Shown here one piece after another: positions 44,713 to 54,188 of a stretch of DNA of 64,000 nt. Every line of letters starts with the position of its first letter. The stretch's first letter is position 1. A program made the position numbers and the translations under genes. The notes under the pieces were generated by a model. That model searched no databases and was not told the origin of the DNA. It saw nothing but the letters and a program-made list of their open reading frames with translations. The DNA comes from Limnanthes douglasii subsp. nivea (Eukaryota > Streptophyta > Magnoliopsida > Brassicales > Limnanthaceae): positions 7,028,345-7,092,344 of the forward strand of contig JAUPFV010000005.1 of NCBI GenBank assembly GCA_036936605.1, in the 5' to 3' direction.

Positions 44713-45645
44713 CTTTGATATACATCAAATCATCTACATATGAAAACGTCCGTTAGTATTGACACGTCGTAGGAGTGTATGAAGATCTGCACGTAGAGGT
44801 AGATGCTAGCTTGTCCACTGGGAAAGTCGGGCCATGACACTCTACCACACCCAATTCGTGAGCGTCCTCGCCACGAACACCCTTCGGGATCTGGAGAGGC
44901 ATGACGAGAGTCTTGTTGCTTCGCTCATACTCTGCAACAAGACTCCTTAAGTTGCTAGTCCCCCCTAATGATTGAGAAGCTCCTACTTTGGTGCACTTCT
45001 CCTCCATCCAACATTTGCTTGCACCACGTTTCTTTGTCCGGATCATCCGCTCATGGCCTTGCGCCTTGCCCCACTTGCCTAACTCGACTCACTTTTGAGC
45101 ACTTACGGTCAACTCCACATGCCTCTCTTGGGCCTTACAGGGTAGCATCCTTTATCGCGCGCTTTTTTCAGGTCGCACGATGTTGAGTCGTCCTCGAACT
45201 TTCCGGTCTTCCCCTTGTTCTGCCTCTCTTGGGTCTTACAAATGAGCCGGTCGTTTTGTGCTGGGCTCAGTCATCGGGTCAATACTTTTGGGCTCCAGCC
45301 TGGCACTCTCTCAGAGACGGATACTGGCTCAGTCATCGGGTCAATACTTTTGGGCTCCAGCCTGGCACTCTCTCAGAGACGGATACTGGCTCTGATACCA
45401 CTCTATCACAGGCTCATCCATTCCGTCCGTGCGGCGCCTATGCCGAGCGCACCTTACGGAACAGGCCAGCCTTTCCCATGTGGCGTACAAGCAGGTATGA
45501 TGGTTGGATGAGAGGGATCGAGTATAAGTACCTGCATATGAAGACGTCTATTAGTATTGGCAGGTCGTAGGAGCGTATGAAGATCTGGACGTAGAGGTAG
45601 ATGCTAGCTTATCCACTGGGAAAGTCGGGCCGTGAAACTAGACTT
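44713..45645 (-). mobile_element. Non-coding TRIM/LARD-like LTR element, left end truncated
   Basis: Direct repeats of about 130 bp at 44713-44842 and 45515-45645 (CATATGAAGACGTC(T/C)..TTAGTATTG, TCGTAGGAG(C/T)GTATGAAGATC, TAGAGGTAGATGCTAGCTT, CCACTGGGAAAGTCGGGCC) flank a 560 bp GC-richer internal part. A perfect primer site TGGTATCAGAGCC lies on minus at 45400-45388, so the right LTR spans about 45404-45645 and the left one has lost its outer half. The internal part has no gag or pol words. The LTR ending (GAGGTAGATGCTAG...CCACTGGGAAAGTC) faintly recalls the 3' half of 5S rRNA, as in Cassandra elements; this is uncertain. Confidence 0.75.
45266..45389. repeat. Perfect 62-bp tandem duplication
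   Basis: 45266-45327 and 45328-45389 are identical (CTCAGTCATCGGGTCAATAC ... GACGGATACTGG). The second copy abuts the primer site. Identity suggests a recent event or an assembly artefact. Confidence 0.95.
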
Positions 45646-45647
45646 AA

Positions 45648-45797
45648 AATGTCAAATTAGAAAATTGGTTCATAAACCAAGCTCAGCTAAAACATGTACA
45701 AGGTTATGTAAGAGCCCATACTAAGTTTTGACTTAAAATGTTAAGTTAGTGAATTGGTTAATAAACACCTACAAGGCTACACAAAAGACCATATTGT
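45648..45797. repeat. Two diverged ~80-bp direct units
   Basis: GACTTAAAATGT(C/T)AA(A/G)TTAG, AATTGGTT(C/A)ATAAAC, TACAAGG(T/C)TA and (C/A)CCATA follow in the same order twice. Confidence 0.7.
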
Positions 45798-46480
45798 GCC
45801 TTGAATCACGAGTCATATATCTACCTATCCATACAACAAGAAATACAAACAATGCTTTGTTACCATCATACTTACGATCTACACACAATCACTTATAATA
45901 GTTGTGTAAATTCTCCAAAACAAGGGTTGCGAAAACTACAGCGTAACATAATTAACACAAAAAGAGTACAACTAAATATATCTCATATTTCATCCTTCAG
46001 CAAAGACTATGAGGGTAATAATTCATATCAAAGGATCAAAGTATACCGAAGAAACATGTAACACCCTAACAACCTACCACTTGTTAGTCATACTCTTTCC
46101 CTTTGGTAAAATAGAGTTTTTTATCCCCAAGGGATATTTTGGCCGGCAAAGGGTTTTAACGAAGCAACAACAGTTAAGTATGAAGCAATTTGGAGATGTC
46201 TGTGTCAGTAGTTCGGCTAGGAAATTCGAAATAACCAAACTTTCAAATTTTAGGAGTCTAGCCGACATGGCTGGCATAGTAACTTTGGCATGATCGGTGA
46301 CGCCTCAACAAAAACGATAAATAAAGAAAAAACTATGACAACTGACAAAATTAAAAAAGCAAGCTTCAATAAAAGACAAAGAAGAATAATAAGATTATAC
46401 TATCTGGATATTTTATTCGACCATTGTATAGTCATTAAGTTTCACTACACTACAACTCAACGACTATAGGGGACCCCTAA
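45798..46480. other. Intergenic DNA, possible decayed LTR
   Basis: No gene supported. TGTAACACCCTAACAAC at about 46056 followed by moderately GC-rich sequence to about 46310 looks like the start of a Ty3/gypsy-type LTR (TGTAACACCC), but no partner or duplication was found. Confidence 0.35.
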
Positions 46481-46489
46481 TAAGGCTAT

Positions 46490-47040
46490 ATACATAATAT
46501 CTGGATAATAATAAAGTATATTTAAGATTTAATTGTATGCAATATTATACACCTTTATTGTTTAAAATATATAACGGACATGGATAAATAAAAAGAGAAC
46601 GAAAGGTGTATGTAACAGATATAGATAAATAAAAAAGAGCGAAAGGTCTTGTATAACTAGTATAACTATGAGTTGAACTCTCGATGTAAGGGGAATGAGA
46701 TTTTATACATAAATATTGTTTAACTATTTTTCTTGTTTATCTCTTTTTTTCCTCTCTAGATGATTTGGGTGTTTGATTATGGTTTTTACCCTTATCACTA
46801 ACTTTTTGCAGTTACAAAAATATGTGTATTTTGTGTTGAAAAAACATATTTTTTAAATAAAAAATGGATTATATTTGAGTTAGATATATACGTGAATTTG
46901 GCTGCGAAATAAGTCTGATAAAATAAATGCGTCCACTTGCAGAATTACATGTAATTTGGTTAAAAAAGAAATTGTGTTCCAATTGCATACTTACGTGTAA
47001 TTTTGTTACGAAATAAGAAAAAACAATATCTAAAAATATC
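46490..47040. repeat. Dispersed AT-rich repeat, partner of 35930-36540
   Basis: 46490-46790 matches 36240-36540 (TTATACACCTTTATTGTTTA, GAAAGGTGTATGTAACAGAT, GATTTGGGTGTTTGATTATGG). 46860-47040 matches the left part of the other copy (GAATTACATGTAATTTGGTT, GTGTTCCAATTGCAT, ACGTGTAATTTTGTTAC). The two parts are in reversed order between the copies. Confidence 0.75.
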
Positions 47041-47488
47041 ACTTGTGGGTTTCGTTTTGTTCATCTTTAAAAAATAGAATTTTTTAAGGATTTTTTTTAG
47101 TTAAAGTTTGAAAAATATCGAACTTTGATGGTTAAAAATAATTAATTCTTGAATCGGTATATGTTTGTGGATTCATGGTATTGTTGGAATAGTTTATGGT
47201 ACAAAATTGAGGTGATTATCAATAATTTAATTTTTACTTGGATGGTTATCGGTAACTCTAGCTTTAGATAATGAAAAAAATACTCTAGTAAGTAAATTCG
47301 TCCATTAAATCTTATATAAAAAAATTAGTAATATTAAAGAAATAGCGTATTTGTTTACTAATTTTATTGATAATATTTTAATTTTAAAACCTATTTATAT
47401 ACGAGTAAGATCGATTTTGAATACAAAATAATATTTACTTATATTTTTTTAATATAGATAATAAAATATTTATTACCCAGGTCGGTAT

Positions 47489-47848
47489 TGATATGAAAAT
47501 GAGTTTTTAGGAATTACTTTGTAAACAATGTAAATTTAGGCATTTGATTGTAATTAGTGTAAGTTTTGTCTTTAATTTATGAATGATGTAAGTTTTAGGA
47601 AGTTATTATGACTTTACATAATTTGTAAGGACTAAATAGCAATTAATCCGTTTTTGTAACAGATTCAGTTATTCAACTTAGTCTTGGCTCCTCTATATAA
47701 AGGACCAGACAGATCTAATAAAGGGGTTGAACACTTTTCACTTGAAACTCACTTTGTACTTGTGTTTCTCTTTCTAAAAACTCTTAAGCACTTTCTCTCT
47801 CTAGAATTTCTCTCTAGCAATTTACCTAAGCAAATCAAAACCTTATCA
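47489..47848 (+). repeat. 5' LTR of Ty3/gypsy element 2
   Basis: 360 bp. TATA box CTATATAAAGG at about 47693-47703 precedes a CT-rich leader (CTTTCTCTCTCTAGAATTTC). Directly after it lies TTGCTGACTCCACTGGGGAC, the primer-site position; the match begins imperfectly and the tRNA is not assigned. Confidence 0.93.
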
Positions 47849-47929
47849 AATTGCTGACTCCACTGGGGACAGAGCAGAAAAATCAGTAGTTTGTTCATTC
47901 GGTAATATTCTTTAACTAAAATTCATAAG

Positions 47930-49453
47930 ATGAATCCTGAAAATAATAATCATGCGCGTCAATCAGCGTTAGAAACAGTGAGAGATGATTTGCAAAAGAA
48001 TGGGACTGATTGGAATAGAACTGATGGATCATCTCTGTTCCATGTACGATCTAATGTTGAGACCAGAATGAATCAACTTCTTGATAAAATCAATGCGTTG
48101 AATGAAAAATATGAGCGAAGGAAGCAAAAAATACTCTCTGCTAGAATCAGATTTGAGGTTAGGCAGGAGTTGGAAAAGACCGATGTTGAAGGTCAGCCAG
48201 ATTGATCTTTCGATGATAGACATGCTAAGTCTGAGCATAAAAAAACACATTTTGTGTCTCCTAAAGAGAGATATTCATCTCGAAAGGATAAGAAAGATAA
48301 GTAAAAATTGATAACTTCCAGTGATGAGGAGGTAGAAAGCTCAGCTTTAGGATTTAAAAGGCATAGAGGTTCTTCGAAGGGAGGATTGGAAAGAGATTAT
48401 TTTATGAGGTATAAAAAGGAGAGCAAATCTAAGAATGATCCTCGATCAACTTGGCATGAAGGAAATCATTCGAATCAATATGCTGAGACAGACATAAATT
48501 TGTATGTTACAATGGGGACCGATGATCAATTTGTCCAAGGTGTTGATTAGAGGAAATCTCCATTAACAGATGAAATTTGATCTATGACGCTTCCGAAGCA
48601 TTTTGATATTTTGAAGGTTGAAAAGTTCGATGGGATGCAAGATCCCGGTGATCACATCAAAAAGTTCAAAAATTATATAATGAATTTCGAAGACGACGAC
48701 CGGCTTGTGTGTCGTGCTTTCTCTCAAATTTTTAAAGGAACAACTCTCAAGTGGTACAACAGGATATCGAGGGGGTCCATTTCAAATTTCAGGGATTTTT
48801 ATACTGCTTTCCGAAGGCAGTTGGTTGGAATCAAGGAAATGAGAGCTAATGGTGATACAATTATCCAGTGCAAGCAAGCACCAGAAGAAAAATTGAAATA
48901 TTATACTAAGAGGTTTGTGTTAACCAAAGCAAGTTCAGATAATTGTGAAGAAAATGTGGCAATGGCCGCTTTTCGTCAGGGTTTGTTGCCAGGGGATCTG
49001 GCTAATGAGACGACAAAGAGAAGGGCTTTGACTTTTGGAGCTTTGATGGCTCAAGTCAAGGATCAAATTAAGGTTAAATAATCTAGCATATTCTAAGGTG
49101 CACCAATTGATAGACAGGCAGCCAATAATCAGGGGCAGCCCTCGAATGGAAATAATAATTCTTATGGGAATAATCAGCAGTCGAGGTAGAAGAACATTAA
49201 CTTGCCCCCTCGGAGTGGTAGATATTCGAACCACACTTCATCCAACAATTACAACAGGCCTAGGCCAAATACTTGGGTTAGGCCAGACTACTATGCTGAT
49301 TTAACAGAGAGTGTTTCTGTTATTTGGGATAAAACTAAGAATTTTGTGAACTTTAGAAAACCAGCTCCTATCAGCAGACCGAAGGAATAAAGGAATAATA
49401 AATTTTGTAGGTATCATGATGACATTGGGCATAATACAAATGATTGTATTGCT
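47930..49453 (+). pseudogene. Gag of element 2, decayed
   Basis: ATG 47930 (MNPENNNHARQS), one frame throughout with about six stops and no frameshift seen. N-terminal coiled coil LLDKINALNEKYERRKQKIL; basic Ser-rich middle; Gag core 48584-49081 with LPKHFDILKVEKFDGMQDPG, DHIKKFKNYIMNFEDDDRL, WYNRISRGSISNFRDFYTAF and MAAFRQGLLPG. Zinc-finger variant CRYHDDIGHNTNDC at about 49410-49450 leads into ALKKEIQYLIENGK. The same finger type is in element 1. Confidence 0.9.
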
Positions 49454-50380
49454 TTGAAAAAAGAAATCCAATATTTGATTGAAAATGGGAAGCTCTTGAC
49501 TTATGTGAAGTCAAATGGAAGTACATCAAAGAATAACAGTGCATCAAGTTTGAAGGTTGCGCAGCCAGCTGAGAATTTGATGATTATGAATTCACAGGTT
49601 AAGTCATTCGATGCTTCTAATGAATATGTTGAGAAGGATCCGAACAGGTTGCTTCTGATGGCAGTCGATGAGCCTGTTGAGGTTGTTTCTATAGAAAAGG
49701 GACATGTTCGGGAATTGTGCAAGTTTTTCGAATTGTTAGCAATTTTTTGGGGAAATTCAATGACTGGAAATTCAGACAGCTCAAGGAAAAGGCATGTTGT
49801 CAACTTGAAAACTCAAATTGAAGGGAGGATGTCAACGCATTTGTATGGGAAGAAAGATATTCCCTTCATGTTGTTTGATGAAGATGATTTGAGAGGGACT
49901 GCAGGACCATATGAGGATGTTGTGGTAATTGGAGCTAAGGTGGCTGGCATCGAAATTCGACGTGTGTTGATTGACACTGGCAGTTCTGCCAATGTTCTTT
50001 TTAAGTCCACATATGATAGGATGACAAAACCCTTTTCGGATTACTCAATCAGATCGTACAATTATCGGATTTACGAGTGTAATAGCTCATTTGTTGGGGA
50101 AATCGAGGGATAAGTTAGTTTTGGGAAATGATCATTTAAGAATAAGGTTCAAGTGCTTTTTATGGTGGTGGACTGTCCCACAAGTTATAATGCTATTCTT
50201 GGAAGGTCATGGCTTTCAAGAATGTATGGGGTGGTTTCAACAGTCCATCAATGTTTTAATTACGTGGTTGGAGACAGAGTTGGAGTGGTTCAGGGCGATC
50301 AAAAGGTTGCCAGAGAATGCTATGCCACTGCGCTTCGGGTCCGAGGATCCAGCAGTGGAGATTTGATGCGAGAATAGCAG
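49454..50380 (+). pseudogene. Aspartic protease region of element 2, frameshifted
   Basis: 49454-50113 is open: a linker with RELCKFFELLAIFWGNSMTG (also in element 1), then VLIDTGSSANVLFKSTYDRM with the catalytic DTGSS. A frameshift just after MTKPFSD moves the rest to other frames: TIIGFT-like text, then VVDCPTSYNAILGRSWLSRM and VHQCFNYVVG at 50153-50377. The enzyme would be truncated soon after its active site. Confidence 0.88.
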
Positions 50381-50401
50381 TTCGAAGGGGTTCTCTCGGA
50401 G

Positions 50402-52394
50402 TTGGAAGAAAGGGTTGACGATCCGAGGGAAACTCCGGGGTCTTTAACAGTGAGTGAAGAAATAGAGGAGTTTACTTTTTCAGAAGGAAAAGTGCTTCGG
50501 ATTGGAACTTTATTGACCCCTAATCTACGTCAACAACTGCTAAATTTTTTGTCTCAGAATTTAGACATCTTCGCTTGGGAGACAGAAGATGTAACAGGAG
50601 TACCTATTGAAGTAATCCGTCATAGCTTGGCCATATATCTGAAGGTTAAGCTAGTGATTCAAAAAAGAAGAGCATTTTCATCGGAAAAAGCGGAAGCGAT
50701 TGTCTAAAGTCGGACACATAAAGGAATCTCAATATCCTTTGTGAACTATGAATTTGGTAGTGCTTAAAAAGAAGAATGGGAAATGGAGGATGTGTGTGGA
50801 TTTTAAAGATTTAAATAGAGATTGCCCCAAAGATCCATTTCCAGTTCCTCGAATTGACCAGTTGATTGATTCCACTTCAGGCAATAAATATTTGACTTTT
50901 ATGGATGCTTTTGCAGGGTATAATCAAATCCAGATGGATCTGAAGGATCAAGAATGCACGAGTTTTATAACTGATAGAGGCCTCCATTGTTATAGGGTGA
51001 TGCCCTTTGGATTGAAGAATGTTGTGGCTACTTATCAAAGATTAATGAACAAAGCTTTTACTACACAGATCAGAAGAAATATGAAGGTATATATAGACGA
51101 GATGGTAGTGAAAAGTTCAAGGGATGAAGTGCATCTTGATGATGTAGAAGAAGCTTTTTTGAATCTAAGAGCAATCACGTTGAAGCTAAATCCGAAGAAA
51201 TGTACCTTTGGAGTTCGATCACGGAATTTTTTGGGTTTTATTATTAGAGAAAAAGGAATAGAAGCCGACCCAGAACAACTAAAGGCTTTGATAACAATGA
51301 ATTCACCTCGATCAGTTAAAGAAGTGCAAGTATTGACATGAAGGTTAGCAGCACTTAATCGATTTATTTCAAGATTTTTTGACAAATGCTTTCCATTCTT
51401 TCAAGTGTTAGGAGGACCCAACAGGTTCGAATGGATGTCGGAATGCGAAGAAGCGTTCACAAACATTAAAAACATGTTGTCATCACCTAAAATTTTAACA
51501 AAGCCTCAAAATGGGGAGAAGTTATTTCTGTACATCGCGGTATCGGATTTTGCACTCAGCGTAGTGCTAATTAGTGAAGATTCAGGTATTTTGAAGCCCG
51601 TGTATTGCGTCAGTAAGAGTTTGGTGGTAGCAGAAAAGAGGTATATGAAGTTAGAGAAGCTGGCTTTAGCATTGGTGATTGCTGCTAGAAAGATGCTTCC
51701 ATATTTTGAAGCTCATACTATAGAAGTCTGAACTTCATTCCCTTTAAAAAATGTATTGCAACGACCAGATATTTCAGAGAGGATGACTAATTGGTCAGTG
51801 GAGTTGGGAGACTATGATATTTTATTTATACCTCGAATAGCAATCAAGGCACACACATTGGTTGACTTTTTTGTTGAATTCCACTCAAGTAGGTCGGATG
51901 AGGAAGAAAGCATAAAAGTTTTTCCTACTGATTCGAGGTGGGTAGTTCGAACAGATGGAGGGTCCAGTATTTTAGGGTGCAGTGCTGGAGTTTAATTGAT
52001 AACTCCAACGGGGGAAACAATGGTCCAATCAATTTAATTCGGTTTTCATGCTTCAAACAATGAAGCTGAGTACGAAGAAGCTTTAGCAGGTTAGAGATTG
52101 ACAAAGATTTGTGGGGAAACTTCAGTACGTCTGGAAACATATTCTCAGTTATTGGCAAATCAGGTATCTGGATTTTCCAAAGCAAGGAAGGATCGTTTGA
52201 TTTTATATCTTCAGGAGCTTTGGAATTTAATGCTTCTGTTTGACAATGTGGTTGTGGAATATATCGGGCGAGGAAGTAACATGGTGGCTAATTCTTTAGC
52301 AAATGTTATTTACAATGAAGAATATCCTTGGATTTTGTTACAAGAGAATCTTTCAATTGTTCCTCAACCTGGCCAATGTGAAATTATAGAGTAA
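50402..52394 (+). pseudogene. Reverse transcriptase and RNase H of element 2, decayed
   Basis: 50402-50707 is the pre-RT linker (EERVDDPRETPGSLTVSEE). RT 50748-51341: VVLKKKNGKWRMCVDFKDLN, DCPKDPFPVPRIDQLID, FMDAFAGYNQIQMDLKDQE, VMPFGLKNVVATYQRLMNKA; the catalytic box is YIDEM, so the second Asp of YxDD is Glu. 51405-51731 is the thumb/connection (KRYMKLEKLALALVIAARKM). RNase H follows with VVRTDGGSSILGCSAGV and NNEAEYEEALAG, but the SDSQL box reads TYSQL, so one catalytic Asp is lost. Stops separate these parts; RT would be inactive even if joined. Confidence 0.92.
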
Positions 52395-52448
52395 TTTTTT
52401 GCCACTGATGAAAGCCGACGCGATTGGCGATCAGATATTCTTAATTTT

Positions 52449-53649
52449 GTGACCCAAGGATTACTGCCAGATGATTCTCAACTGACTAAAACATTAAGGG
52501 GTAAATCCTTTGGATATATAGTTTTGGATGGAATTTTATATAAAAAGGCATTAAGAAGACCATTGTTACGATGGTTAGGCAAGCAAGAAGTATTATCAGA
52601 GTTGCATAATGGAGAAGGGTCAGTTCATTGTGGGTTTAAAGCTTTATCTCGTAGATTTTTACTTGCAGGGTTTTACTAGCCTACAATCATGAACGATGAT
52701 AAAAATTTAGTCCGATGTTGTGATACTTGTCAAAGATTTACTAATAATATTCACAGACCAGCAGTGCTTATGTCTATATCTGAGGAGATACCGTTTGATA
52801 GATGGGGAATTGATCTGGTGGGACCTTTGCCGATGGCCTCTGGGGGGAGGCAAATGATAATTGTGGCGGTGGATTATTTTACGAAGTGGGCAGAAGTAGA
52901 ACCGCTATCAGGTACAAAAGCAAAGGATGTTATCAAATTCATTGTGAATAATATATGTTGTCGTTTTGGGGTTCTTCGGAGAATTACAACAGATAATGGC
53001 CCTCAATTTAACAATAGGGAAATGGATACATTTTGTACTTCTAAAGGGATTCAGCAATGTTTTTCGACGCCCTTTCATCCTCAAGCTAATGGACAAGTGG
53101 AAGTGACAAATAGAACAATCTTAGATGGCTTGAAGAAGAATCTATCGGGGGTAATCGGAAAATGGACAAATTATTTGCAAGAGGTGCTTTGGGCTTATCG
53201 AACAACTCCAAGAGAGGCTACAAAAGAAAGTCCTTTTGCTTTGGCATATGGTATGGATGCGGTTAGCCCTATTGAATCTATGATGTCATCTTTTAGAATA
53301 TCTCAATATTTTGAAAGATTTACTGATGAAATTCGAAGGTCAAATGTGGATTTGATTGAGGAAAACATTATTCGAGCGTATTTGAATACCATACATTATC
53401 AAACTCTCACGAGAAGTAGATATGATCCCAAGCTAAAAAAAAAGAGAATTTAAAGAAGGCGATAAAGTTTTGCGAAAAGTTTTTCTACACACAAAGAACA
53501 AGAGCTTCGGCAAAATGGCTCCGAACTGGGAAGGGCCTTATACAGTGGTTGAAAGAGTTAAGCCAGGGTCTTATCGTCTTTGTGATTTCGAGGGGAGGAT
53601 GCTACAGCACCCATAGAATATTCAACATTTGAAGCTTTATTGGGAATAG
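52449..53649 (+). pseudogene. Integrase of element 2, catalytic triad intact
   Basis: N-terminal zinc site: LHNGEGSVHCGF and CCDTCQRF keep two His and two Cys. Core 52689-53453: FDRWGIDLVGPLP and VAVDYFTKWAEVEPL (Asp), ITTDNGPQF (Asp), HPQANGQVEVTNRTI (Glu). Then WAYRTTPREATKESPFALAY. After a 1-base shift in an A-run at about 53437, EFKEGDKVLRKVFLHTKN and APNWEGPYTVVERVKPGSYR form the C-terminal part, with a stop before NIQHLKLYWE and a final stop at 53647-53649. 255 residues of core are open, the best-preserved enzyme in the window. Confidence 0.92.
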
Positions 53650-54188
53650 ATATGTGTTTATACTTTGGAATGTTTGTTTTAATGGCGCACTCTTTCCTAC
53701 CCTGTTGGCGCAGGAAGGTTTTAATGAGGCGTCATGTACTTTTACATATTCAATTTTATCAATAAAGTTCGTTTTTTGCCAATGATTATTTTACATTTAT
53801 TTGGATACTATCTTAACAAATCATCAAAGATTGATCACCTTTGAGATTAGTTAAATGAAGTATATTCTGAAGTGTTTACAACACTTTTCGAAAAAATAAC
53901 CATGTTTTACAACAATTTTACATTTGGAATTTCGAAGTAAATGTTTTAAAACTCACTAAGAATTCTGATGAGTTAATCAAGCTTAACATTCAGATATTTT
54001 CGAAGAAGAGAATACTTGTTATTTTTTATTAAGATTTTACATTTATTTGGTATTTAACATCGAATAATGTAGGGAACAACGATATAAAAAAGAAGAACAC
54101 TTTGTCATTTAGATTGAGTTGTTACAATACAAAAAGAGGTATTCTGATTAAACAAGCACAAAAAAGACTAAATTAAAAGAGTAGTTAG
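53650..54188. other. Spacer between converging pol and antisense gene of element 2
   Basis: No gene. AT-rich; AATGATTATTTTACATTTATT and TTATTAAGATTTTACATTTATT are related words about 220 bp apart. Both genes' 3' ends would lie here, so their transcripts may overlap. Confidence 0.6.

Noticed and set aside
45510..45645. A 5S rRNA gene
   Set aside because: Only short, gapped resemblance to the 3' half; the box A region and overall length are not there. Kept only as a low-interest idea for a Cassandra-like LTR.
46056..46310. Complete LTR starting TGTAACACCC
   Set aside because: No matching end, partner LTR or target duplication could be found, so only mentioned as a possible remnant.
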